Source: a virus. From it: a stretch of 23,469 nt of DNA. A program made the translations under genes and the position numbers. Shown piece after piece: positions 1 to 6,842 of the stretch. Under the pieces are notes generated by a model that did no database searches, was not told where the DNA came from, and saw only the letters and a list, made by a program, of their open reading frames with translations. The stretch lies in the IMG/VR virus record IMGVR_UViG_3300045258_000075, positions 1-23,469 of that record, one strand, 5' to 3'. The stretch's first letter is position 1. Each line of letters opens with the position of its first letter.

Positions 1-95
1 TCGGCCCGGACCTGACATTCATATTCCAGCTTCAGGGCACCCCGACGACGCTGACCAACTGGTCGGCCTCCGTCACGTACGAGGAGGTCACTTGA
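1..95 (+). CDS. C-terminal end of an upstream structural protein (partial)
   Basis: An open frame enters the window and ends at TGA 93-95, giving 30 readable residues that finish in SASVTYEEVT. The residues are hydrophobic/Thr-rich and alternate like beta strands, as in the last strands of a virion beta-sandwich domain. The stop overlaps the next start (TGATG), so the two genes are translationally coupled. Its place directly before a fibre gene suggests another fibre or baseplate protein, but too little is visible to assign a family. Confidence 0.6.
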   Translation, partial: GPDLTFIFQLQGTPTTLTNWSASVTYEEVT

Positions 96-355
96 TGCCA
101 GCCTCCTTCAAAACCAGGGACGGGACCAAGGTTGCAGATGGGGACGAGGTGACGCTCGTGCTCATGTACGACTACGAAGAGGTCGAGGCGACCGGTACCG
201 TCCGCCAGTTCGAGCATGTCGAGCGCAAGTACGACGCTGAAGGCATCGCCGTCGGGAAGACCAGCGAGAATCGTTGGGAACTCGTGACCGACGACGCCCA
301 TCATCCAGCCATCGGGTTCGTGCCGGAGAACGTCAAGACCAAGATCGGGAAGTAA
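95..355 (+). CDS. Small hypothetical protein in the fibre block
   Basis: This encodes 86 residues from ATG 95. The site GAGGAGGT at 81-88 lies 6 bases upstream, which favours this ATG over the TTG at 92. The protein is acidic and rich in Val, Thr and Glu. Its sequence (VADGDEVTLVLMYDYEE, then a charged loop and RWELVTDD) looks like a small all-beta fold, perhaps an SH3-like barrel; that is inference only. There is no signal peptide or membrane segment. The start overlaps the upstream stop, and the stop lies 3 bases before the GTG of the giant fibre gene, so it is co-translated with fibre genes. I do not recognise a family; a structural accessory or fibre-assembly role is possible. Confidence 0.65.
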   Translation: MPASFKTRDGTKVADGDEVTLVLMYDYEEVEATGTVRQFEHVERKYDAEGIAVGKTSENRWELVTDDAHHPAIGFVPENVKTKIGK

Positions 356-358
356 GTC

Positions 359-3300
359 GTGGCGGGCCGCGGCCTTTTTCGTCGTCAGCCACAACCGCAA
401 CAGCCGCCGACCCGCCTTGTCCCCAGCGGCGCGGCGCCCATCTCTGTCACAGTCGCAGACAGCCTCTCGTCCATCACGGAAGCCGCCATTCGTACGAATG
501 GCGGCTATTACAACATCGTCAAGAACGACCTGCCGCTTGCCTACTGGCGTCTTGGCGATGTATCGGGTAATGCGCTAGACAGTAGCGGCAACGGTCACAC
601 CATGACCGCCAACGGCTCCATCACCCACGGCGTGACCGGCGCGCTGTCAGGCGACACCAACACGGCCATGACGTTCAATGGCGTCGATCAGTGGCTTCAG
701 GTCGCCTATGGCTCATGGGCCGACGTTGGCGACTCGTTCACACTGGAGTGTTGGTACAAGCGCGGGGCGAGTTCCAACGATTTCGAGACGCTCATGGTCA
801 TCACGACCGGGCCGAACCTGGAGGTCCGCTTCGGGGTCGTATATCTCCGCCAAGGTGACGGCGGTACGCCGGGCACATTCCTGCGCCATTCGTCGCTCGA
901 CCTGACCGGCGACACGAACTATCACCACATCGTCGGGACCAAGCGCGGCAGCGATGTCCACGTCTACATCGACGGGGTGGATGTCACCGTCTTCGACGGC
1001 GACTTCACGATGCCGAATGGCACCTACTCAGTCGATATCGGCTCGGGCGCGGACAACTACAACTACGCGCTCAAAGGCACAGTCGATGAAGCGGCGATCT
1101 ACAGCTACGCGCTGACCCCGACTCAGGTCGCCCGTCACTACGCCTCTCGGGTCAATAACCCGTGGTGGCCGAGGGCTGTCGCCGATTCAATCGCGACCCT
1201 GACAGAGGCGGTCGTCCGCACGGCAGGTGGTTACTACAAGGTCGTTCGCACGGATGGTCCGGTCGCCTACTGGCGCCTCGGAGAACTGACCGGCTCGACC
1301 GCCGACGATGACATCGGCTCCAACGATGGGACTTATGTCGCATCCCCGACCTTGGGGACGACTGGCGCTTTGTCGGGCGATACGAACACGGCGGTCACGT
1401 TCAACGGTTCGACTCAGTGGGTCACGATCAACGACAACAATGCTCTCGATGTCGGCGACAGGTTCAGCATCGAGGGATGGGCCTATCGTCCTGCGGCGTC
1501 TCTCGGGCAGGTCGGGGTCGTGGCGACCAAGGGCTTCGGCTCGTTCAGCATCGAGTGGGCCGACGACGAGAAAATCTACTTTCAGAAGTCAGGCGATAGC
1601 GAGATCGCCCAGTCTCTCGGGACGCTGTCAGTCGATACTTGGCATCACATCGTCTGCACCAAGAACGGGTCGGATTACCACGTCTACGTCGATGGCGTCG
1701 ATGTCACCAATCCTATCGGGAACCTCACCTTCACCAACAACGCCGAAGAGTTCATCATCGGGCGTCGTCGTCTTGCGGCCTCTCCGGGGTTCCCGTTTCC
1801 CGGTCGCCTCGATGAGATCGCGCTCTACGACTACGCGCTCAATGCGCGTCAGGTCGCTCGTCATTACGCAGCGAGGACCCTCAACCCGTGGTGGCCGCGG
1901 ACGGTCGCGGACTCGATCTCGACCCTCACTGAGGCGGTCGTGCGAGTCCTTATCTTTGGTCGCACGGTCACCGATTCTCTTGCAACCCTGACAGAGTCCG
2001 TCGTCCGGGGCCCGTTGACCATAGCGCGAACTGTCGCAGACTCCATCTCGTCCATCACGGCCACGGTGGCTCGTGTCCTGACGGCAAGCAGGACGGTCAC
2101 CGACAGCATCAGCACCCTGACCGAAGCCATCGTTCGTGGTCCTCTCACCATAGCAAGGGCCGCTGCCGATTCGATCAGTTCGATCACCGCCACGGTCGCC
2201 CGAGTCTTTACGGGAACCAGGACGGCCGCCGACTCACTGAGCGCCATCACCGAAGCCGTCGTTCGAGTCGTGACCTATGGCCGAACGGTCGCCGACTCCA
2301 TTGCCACCCTGACGGCGACAGTCGCTCGTGTCCTCACTGGTAGTCGGACGGCCGCCGATTCGGTCGCAACTCTCACTGACGCCGTGACTCGCGCCCTGGC
2401 ACTCGTTCGGACCGTCGCCGACAGGATCGAGGGCGCGTTCTACTACGCCGGGTTCTACATCTCGGGTTTCTACGACGGGACCATCTCTGACGCCATCACC
2501 CGCGTGGTGACGTTCGGTCGAACGACGGCCGACACACTGGCCGGTGACCCCGGCTTCCAGGTCGATTCCTTCCAGACGGGGACGTTCCAAGAGGGCGACG
2601 GCATCACCGAGTCGGTCAGCCGGGTCGGGACGTTCCTGCGCACCGGGGCTGACAGCCTCTCGACATTGACCGAGTCCGTCATCCGGGTCTTCGCGGGCTC
2701 GCGGACGGTCTCTGCGACCATCAGTGCCATCACCGAGGCAGTGTCGGCAGTCAAGACGTTCCCGCGGACGGTGGCCGACAGCCTGTCAAGCATCACCGAA
2801 TCGCCGACCCGTGTCGGTACCTTCATTCGGTCGGTGCCCCAGACGCTGGGCAGCATCGCCGAGGCGGTCACTCGAACCCTGTCCGGCGCCCGCAGCGTCG
2901 CCGATTCCCTGCCGACACTCACAGAGGCTGTGACTCGGATCGGGACGTTCACACGGACGGTCGCCCAGAGCTTGGGTTCCATCACAGAGGCCGTCACGAA
3001 GGTCGTCACGTTCGCTCGAACGACGAGCGATTCTCTTCCGACCTTGACTGAGGCGGTCAATCGAGTCGGGACATTCGCTCGAACGGTGGCCGATTCCATC
3101 GGGTCGATCAGCGAGACGGTCGCCGCAGCGACGAACGCACTGGTCCGAAGCGTCTCGGACAGCATCAGCAGCATCACTGAGACCGTCTCCCGTGCGGGCA
3201 CGTTCACGCGAACGGTCGCTGACAGCCTCGCGTCAATCACCGAGGCCGTCGTTGCGAGCATCACGACCATCATCCGCACGGTCTCGGACTCGATCAGTTC

Positions 3301-4282
3301 GATCACCGACTCGGCTAGCCGGACCCTGTCCGCCAGCCGCACGATCTCGGACACAGTTGCAGCCATCACCGAGGCCGTCACCCAGGTCACGGCATTCGGG
3401 CGAGCCGTCGCTGACTCTCTCTCATCCGTCACCGACAGCGTCAGCCGGGCGTGGACAGGTGCTCGAACCGCCACCGACACGGTCGGCTCCATCACCGAAG
3501 CCGTCTCGCGGGCGCTGGCATCCGTTCGGTCCGCCGCAGATTCCATCGTCAGCATCACCGAAGCGGTGGTGGCCGAGACCTTCTCGTCCATCGTCAGGAC
3601 CGTGGCCGACTCGGTCGCCTCCATCAGCGAGTCCGTGAGCCGCGTGCTGGTCATCAACCGGCTCATCAGTGACAGTCTCGGCGCCGTCTCAGAGGCCGTC
3701 ACTCGGGTCGGCACGTTCGTCCGCTCGGCTGCCGATAGCATCCCGTCCATCTCGGAGATGGTCGCGGCCGCCATCAAGACCATCCACGAGATCGCAGCGA
3801 CCATCACCATCGCGACGACTGCGGCGGCGTTGTCCATCCGCCAGACAGCGGCATCGATCAGCATCGACACAATCGCCGCAGCCATCACCGTCGTCGCACG
3901 CCGACTCATCGCGGCGGTTACGATTTCGTCCATCAGCGCCCACATCACAGTGAATGGGGAGGCCGTGACAGACATCCTTGTCGAGGGCGACACCGCCCCG
4001 CTCATCCAGGCCGTGTTGACCGATACCGTGACCGGCGACCCGGTGCCGGGTCTGGCGTCGGCCACCGTCTACTTCCAGCTTCGGCTCATCAGCGACCGGC
4101 GCTTCCGCATCAATGCCGAGTGCGACATCATCGACCCGGCCGCAGGGACGGTGAGCTATGAACTCCAGCCCGAAGACCTCGACTTCGACGGCGAGTGCCA
4201 GGCCCAGTTCCTCGTCGTCTTCGCGGACCAGACCCGCCAGACCACGGCAGTGCCGATCCCGGTCACCGTGAGGAACCGCTAG
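359..4282 (+). CDS. Giant tail fibre/adhesin: two LamG-like domains, about 30 repeats, BppU-like C-terminus
   Basis: This is a 1307-residue protein from GTG 359. Residues 1-28 are Pro/Gln/Arg-rich. LamG/concanavalin A-like lectin domains lie at about 55-263 and 296-506; both carry AYWRLG, GALSGDTNTA, HHIV and a YVDGVDVT-type strand, marking an internal duplication. From residue 514 to about 1142 come roughly 28 tandem units of consensus RTVADSISSITEAVVR plus a 5-6-residue spacer. Single units also precede each LamG domain (from about 31 and 272). Units 9 and 10 carry Gly/aromatic insertions (AFYYAGFYISGFYDG; PGFQVDSFQTGTFQEG). Degenerate repeats run to about 1200. The C-terminal 100 residues resemble the N-terminal domain of the BppU family of phage baseplate proteins (VEGDTAP, DPAAGTVSYELQPEDLDFDG). 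I infer a surface-binding fibre with a long repetitive shaft. There is no signal peptide. An alternative is a head fibre, given its position before the capsid genes. Confidence 0.85.
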   Translation: MAGRGLFRRQPQPQQPPTRLVPSGAAPISVTVADSLSSITEAAIRTNGGYYNIVKNDLPLAYWRLGDVSGNALDSSGNGHTMTANGSITHGVTGALSGDTNTAMTFNGVDQWLQVAYGSWADVGDSFTLECWYKRGASSNDFETLMVITTGPNLEVRFGVVYLRQGDGGTPGTFLRHSSLDLTGDTNYHHIVGTKRGSDVHVYIDGVDVTVFDGDFTMPNGTYSVDIGSGADNYNYALKGTVDEAAIYSYALTPTQVARHYASRVNNPWWPRAVADSIATLTEAVVRTAGGYYKVVRTDGPVAYWRLGELTGSTADDDIGSNDGTYVASPTLGTTGALSGDTNTAVTFNGSTQWVTINDNNALDVGDRFSIEGWAYRPAASLGQVGVVATKGFGSFSIEWADDEKIYFQKSGDSEIAQSLGTLSVDTWHHIVCTKNGSDYHVYVDGVDVTNPIGNLTFTNNAEEFIIGRRRLAASPGFPFPGRLDEIALYDYALNARQVARHYAARTLNPWWPRTVADSISTLTEAVVRVLIFGRTVTDSLATLTESVVRGPLTIARTVADSISSITATVARVLTASRTVTDSISTLTEAIVRGPLTIARAAADSISSITATVARVFTGTRTAADSLSAITEAVVRVVTYGRTVADSIATLTATVARVLTGSRTAADSVATLTDAVTRALALVRTVADRIEGAFYYAGFYISGFYDGTISDAITRVVTFGRTTADTLAGDPGFQVDSFQTGTFQEGDGITESVSRVGTFLRTGADSLSTLTESVIRVFAGSRTVSATISAITEAVSAVKTFPRTVADSLSSITESPTRVGTFIRSVPQTLGSIAEAVTRTLSGARSVADSLPTLTEAVTRIGTFTRTVAQSLGSITEAVTKVVTFARTTSDSLPTLTEAVNRVGTFARTVADSIGSISETVAAATNALVRSVSDSISSITETVSRAGTFTRTVADSLASITEAVVASITTIIRTVSDSISSITDSASRTLSASRTISDTVAAITEAVTQVTAFGRAVADSLSSVTDSVSRAWTGARTATDTVGSITEAVSRALASVRSAADSIVSITEAVVAETFSSIVRTVADSVASISESVSRVLVINRLISDSLGAVSEAVTRVGTFVRSAADSIPSISEMVAAAIKTIHEIAATITIATTAAALSIRQTAASISIDTIAAAITVVARRLIAAVTISSISAHITVNGEAVTDILVEGDTAPLIQAVLTDTVTGDPVPGLASATVYFQLRLISDRRFRINAECDIIDPAAGTVSYELQPEDLDFDGECQAQFLVVFADQTRQTTAVPIPVTVRNR
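521..1876 (+). repeat. Duplicated LamG-like domain coding segments
   Basis: Two segments of the fibre gene (about 521-1147 and 1244-1876) encode the same lectin-like fold in the same order. Each is preceded by a YY-x-VV segment and followed by QVARHYA, then NPWWPR and a VADS repeat. The matched flanks show that the duplicated unit was lectin plus linker plus one shaft repeat, not the lectin alone. Confidence 0.8.
1898..3784 (+). repeat. Shaft repeat array, about 28 units of 63-66 bp
   Basis: In-frame tandem repeats begin at CGG 1898 (Arg514 of the fibre). Each unit encodes Arg at position 1, Asp-Ser at 5-6, Ile/Leu at 7, Ile/Leu at 10, Thr-Glu at 11-12, Val at 14 and usually Arg at 16. Most units are 21 residues and a few are 22 or 23. 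Protein identity is well kept while the DNA has drifted, so most of the array is old. Units 2-3 and 4-5 form a closer pair (43-residue super-repeat with GPLTIA). Confidence 0.9.
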
Positions 4283-4993
4283 ATGGGCATCACCCACGCC
4301 AAGGTCAGCGCCAAGTCAGACGGCGGGGATTCGAGTCTTGTCCGTCCGTCGGATTGGAATGCTCCTCATGTCGTTGACCTCAACTTGGCTGTGGACCTCA
4401 TCAAGCTCTACACCCAGGACGCGCAGAACACGGCATCGTGGTCGAAGTCCATCACCGCCCTGAGCACTGGTGAACGGATCATCGTCTGCATCACCTCGTG
4501 GGGTCGCGACGTGAACACCCCGACTCTGACCAACGTCACGTTCACCGAAGTCCTCGCCGTCAACTTCTCCACGACCATCTACACCTCGGCCTATGTTGGA
4601 GTGGCATCGGGCACATCGGGGACGACGCTCGGCATCACGGCGACCGGCTCCAACTGGATCATCGGCGATGTCTACGTCGTGGCCGACACACTCACCCCGA
4701 CGGCGGGCACGAGTTCGACCCTGAGTAATACGGATGTCACATCCATCAGCGGGACGCCGATGCGGGTCATCGGCTCGGTCGGATCGTTCTTCATCATGGC
4801 GATCTCGCAGGACAACGGCACGACCTCTCTCGGTGCGCCGACCGGTAATGGGTTCATCACGCATGCGACGCAGTTGGCCAACTCCACCCTGTCGTCCGGT
4901 ATCGGTAGGACGCTGGCGCCGTCATTCAGCGGCTCATTCAGTGGTGGCACTGGTGGGGCCGACGGTTCGGCCGGGGTCGTTCTGGTCACGTAG
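4283..4993 (+). CDS. Virion-associated protein with MGITHAKVSA leader
   Basis: This encodes 236 residues. ATG 4283 follows the fibre stop (TAG 4280-4282) with no gap. The N-terminus MGITHAKVSAKSDGGDSS followed by VRPSDWNAPHV is a signature I associate with phage tail-fibre and minor structural proteins, and it recurs in the next gene. The rest is rich in Thr, Ser, Gly and Val with alternating hydrophobics, as in a beta-sandwich virion domain, and the C-terminus is Gly/Ser-rich (SGSFSGGTGGADGSAG). There are no membrane segments, catalytic motifs or signal peptide. I infer an adhesin-like accessory subunit sharing an attachment peptide with its neighbour; the ligand is unknown. Confidence 0.7.
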   Translation: MGITHAKVSAKSDGGDSSLVRPSDWNAPHVVDLNLAVDLIKLYTQDAQNTASWSKSITALSTGERIIVCITSWGRDVNTPTLTNVTFTEVLAVNFSTTIYTSAYVGVASGTSGTTLGITATGSNWIIGDVYVVADTLTPTAGTSSTLSNTDVTSISGTPMRVIGSVGSFFIMAISQDNGTTSLGAPTGNGFITHATQLANSTLSSGIGRTLAPSFSGSFSGGTGGADGSAGVVLVT

Positions 4994-5005
4994 GAGGCAC
5001 TGAAC

Positions 5006-5590
5006 TTGGGCATCACACACGCGAAGGTCAGCGCCGTCCCAGATGGAACGAATGCCGGGCAAGTCCAGCCGACTGATTGGAATGCCGACCATGTTGGCGG
5101 ACTCAGCCAGTCCTATGTCGGCTACAACACGATTGGTGGGGCGTGGACCGCGACGGTCGGTGGGCGGATGTATGCCAAGAAGGTAACGCTCGCGAGTGCT
5201 GCCATCCTGCTCGCCATCGAGATTCATGTTCGTCCGAACGCCGACAACTTCTCGGATATCGAAGGTCTGGTGGCAGAGGACTCGGCATCCACGGTCGGTC
5301 TCATCATCGGCGGCGCGAGCGTCGGCGCGGTCCTGATGTCGGCAGCGACATCCGGCTTCCCCGGTACGGGACGGTGGTTCTCGATCCCCATCGGGAAGTA
5401 CCTGACAGCCGCGTCCTACTGGATCGGCTTCCGCACGGGGGCTGCCATCCTTGACATCGCCAATGACGCGAGCGGGTCAGACCGCTACTGGACGAACACA
5501 GGCGGCAACTACATCTCGGGCAATCACGCGTCCTTGACGCAAACCGACTCGACGCTCAAATACAGCATCCGCGCAAGCATCCTGTCCTAA
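5006..5590 (+). CDS. Virion-associated beta-sandwich protein, paired with upstream gene
   Basis: This encodes 194 residues from TTG 5006. TTG is chosen because GGAGG at 4993-4997 is 8 bases upstream, and because the resulting N-terminus (MGITHAKVSA, then QPTDWNADHV) matches the preceding protein. After residue 35 the sequence QSYVGYNTIGGAWTAT and a series of strands ending in LKYSIRASILS resemble small jelly-roll domains of phage tails or carbohydrate-binding folds (a DUF4082-like fold is a guess). The two proteins share only the first 30 or so residues, so a common docking peptide carries different C-terminal heads. No enzyme motif is seen. Confidence 0.65.
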   Translation: MGITHAKVSAVPDGTNAGQVQPTDWNADHVGGLSQSYVGYNTIGGAWTATVGGRMYAKKVTLASAAILLAIEIHVRPNADNFSDIEGLVAEDSASTVGLIIGGASVGAVLMSAATSGFPGTGRWFSIPIGKYLTAASYWIGFRTGAAILDIANDASGSDRYWTNTGGNYISGNHASLTQTDSTLKYSIRASILS

Positions 5591-5615
5591 GCCAGCACCA
5601 CAGAGAGGGAGACTC

Positions 5616-6812
5616 GTGGCAAGGATTTTGCTCATAGCAGACGCGGGCGTTCCGTCGGGGTTCGGGACCGTCTCGCACGCCATCTTCGAGAGGCTGGTCC
5701 GTGATTACCATCACGAGGTCCATGTCCTCGCGATCAACTGGCAGGGCGACGTGCCGGACACGCCGATGCGGCTGTATCTGCCGACCCAGAAGGACTCGCA
5801 GGACTACATGGGCATGAGCCGCTACGTCGAACTCGTGGCCAAGCTCCTGCCCGACCTCATCTTCTTCATCAACGACCCGGCGGCAGTGCTGAACTCGTTG
5901 ACCAACAATCGTTTCGATGCCGAGGGCGCTCTGTGGCGCGGCATCCAGACCGGCGACACCCCGTACAAGCCGCCGATCCTCGCCTACATGCCCATCGACG
6001 GCTACGACTCGCCCAAGAGTTGGGACCTGCTGGTGCCAAGGGTGAAGCGCATCGCGATGACCCACTTCGGCCAGCAGGCGATGCCCGAGGCGCCGGTCAT
6101 CTGGCACGGCGTCGATCACAGCATCTTCAAGCCGCAAAACAAGAAGGACGCCAAGAAAGCGCTGGGCTTTGACCCCGACCGCTTCCTCGTGCTTCGAGTG
6201 GACAAGAACTCGACCCGCAAGAACTATCCCGACACGTGGCGCGCCTTGCGCCCGCTCATGCATAAGTACCCAGATATGGATGCCCACTTTCACTGTCTTC
6301 CGCGAGCAGCCGACGGCAACGACCTGATGGCTTTCGCGTGGAACGACGAGGACATCCGAGACCGCCTGACGTTCTCGCCGAGCCTGACCGGCCACACCGG
6401 CTGGGATGTGAAGCATCTGGCCACCCTGTACGCGGCCGCGGACCTGTTCGTCAGTACCTCATGGGGCGAGGGCTTCGGCCTGACCCTCCTTGAAGCCATG
6501 GCCTGCGGCACGCCGGTCATCGCCACCGACTGCTCGGCCATCACCGAAGTCGTCGGCGACGGCGGCATCCTCATCCCGCCGAAGGGCCGTATCGCAACCC
6601 CGATGGGGCAGGACCAATGCCTGCCCGATGTCGAGGCATTCACCGCCGCCATCGATCACTTCCGGCAGAGCAGCGGTCTCCGAAAGACCCTGCGGGCAAA
6701 CACACTCGTCCAAGCTGCCAAGTTCTCCTGGGACGAAGCCGCGCGGCGGATGAATGTGGAGATCACCAAAGCACTCGAACCAGTCAACGAAATCCCAGCC
6801 TTAGTCACCTAG
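5616..6812 (+). CDS. GT-B glycosyltransferase (GT4-like)
   Basis: This encodes 398 residues from GTG 5616, with GAGGGAG just upstream. The N-terminus MARILLIADAGVPSGFGTVS is the first Rossmann strand and glycine-rich loop of GT-B enzymes of the GT4 type. Residues 190-204 (RFLVLRVDKNSTRKN) fit the start of the C-terminal, nucleotide-sugar-binding domain. Glu285 and Glu293 form the EX7E motif (GEGFGLTLLEAMACGTPVI), the donor-sugar site of retaining GT4 enzymes. Length and both lobes are complete and there is no membrane anchor, so it should act in the cytoplasm. It lies between fibre and capsid genes in the same transcription direction, so a virion protein is a plausible acceptor; the Ser/Thr-rich fibre repeats next door are attractive but unproven. 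Altering host surface glycans is the alternative. Confidence 0.9.
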   Translation: MARILLIADAGVPSGFGTVSHAIFERLVRDYHHEVHVLAINWQGDVPDTPMRLYLPTQKDSQDYMGMSRYVELVAKLLPDLIFFINDPAAVLNSLTNNRFDAEGALWRGIQTGDTPYKPPILAYMPIDGYDSPKSWDLLVPRVKRIAMTHFGQQAMPEAPVIWHGVDHSIFKPQNKKDAKKALGFDPDRFLVLRVDKNSTRKNYPDTWRALRPLMHKYPDMDAHFHCLPRAADGNDLMAFAWNDEDIRDRLTFSPSLTGHTGWDVKHLATLYAAADLFVSTSWGEGFGLTLLEAMACGTPVIATDCSAITEVVGDGGILIPPKGRIATPMGQDQCLPDVEAFTAAIDHFRQSSGLRKTLRANTLVQAAKFSWDEAARRMNVEITKALEPVNEIPALVT

Positions 6813-6842
6813 CAGACGCACCGTCGTCAGAGGAGGAAGTCC

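Noticed and set aside
1898-3784. CRISPR array or DNA-level satellite
   Set aside because: The 63-66-bp periodicity is in frame, conserved at protein level and drifted at DNA level, with no conserved direct repeat or unique spacers.
2470-4065. 531-codon leftward open frame opposite the fibre repeats
   Set aside because: It mirrors the repetitive codons of the fibre gene; long antisense frames are expected in GC-rich repeats and no ribosome site was seen.
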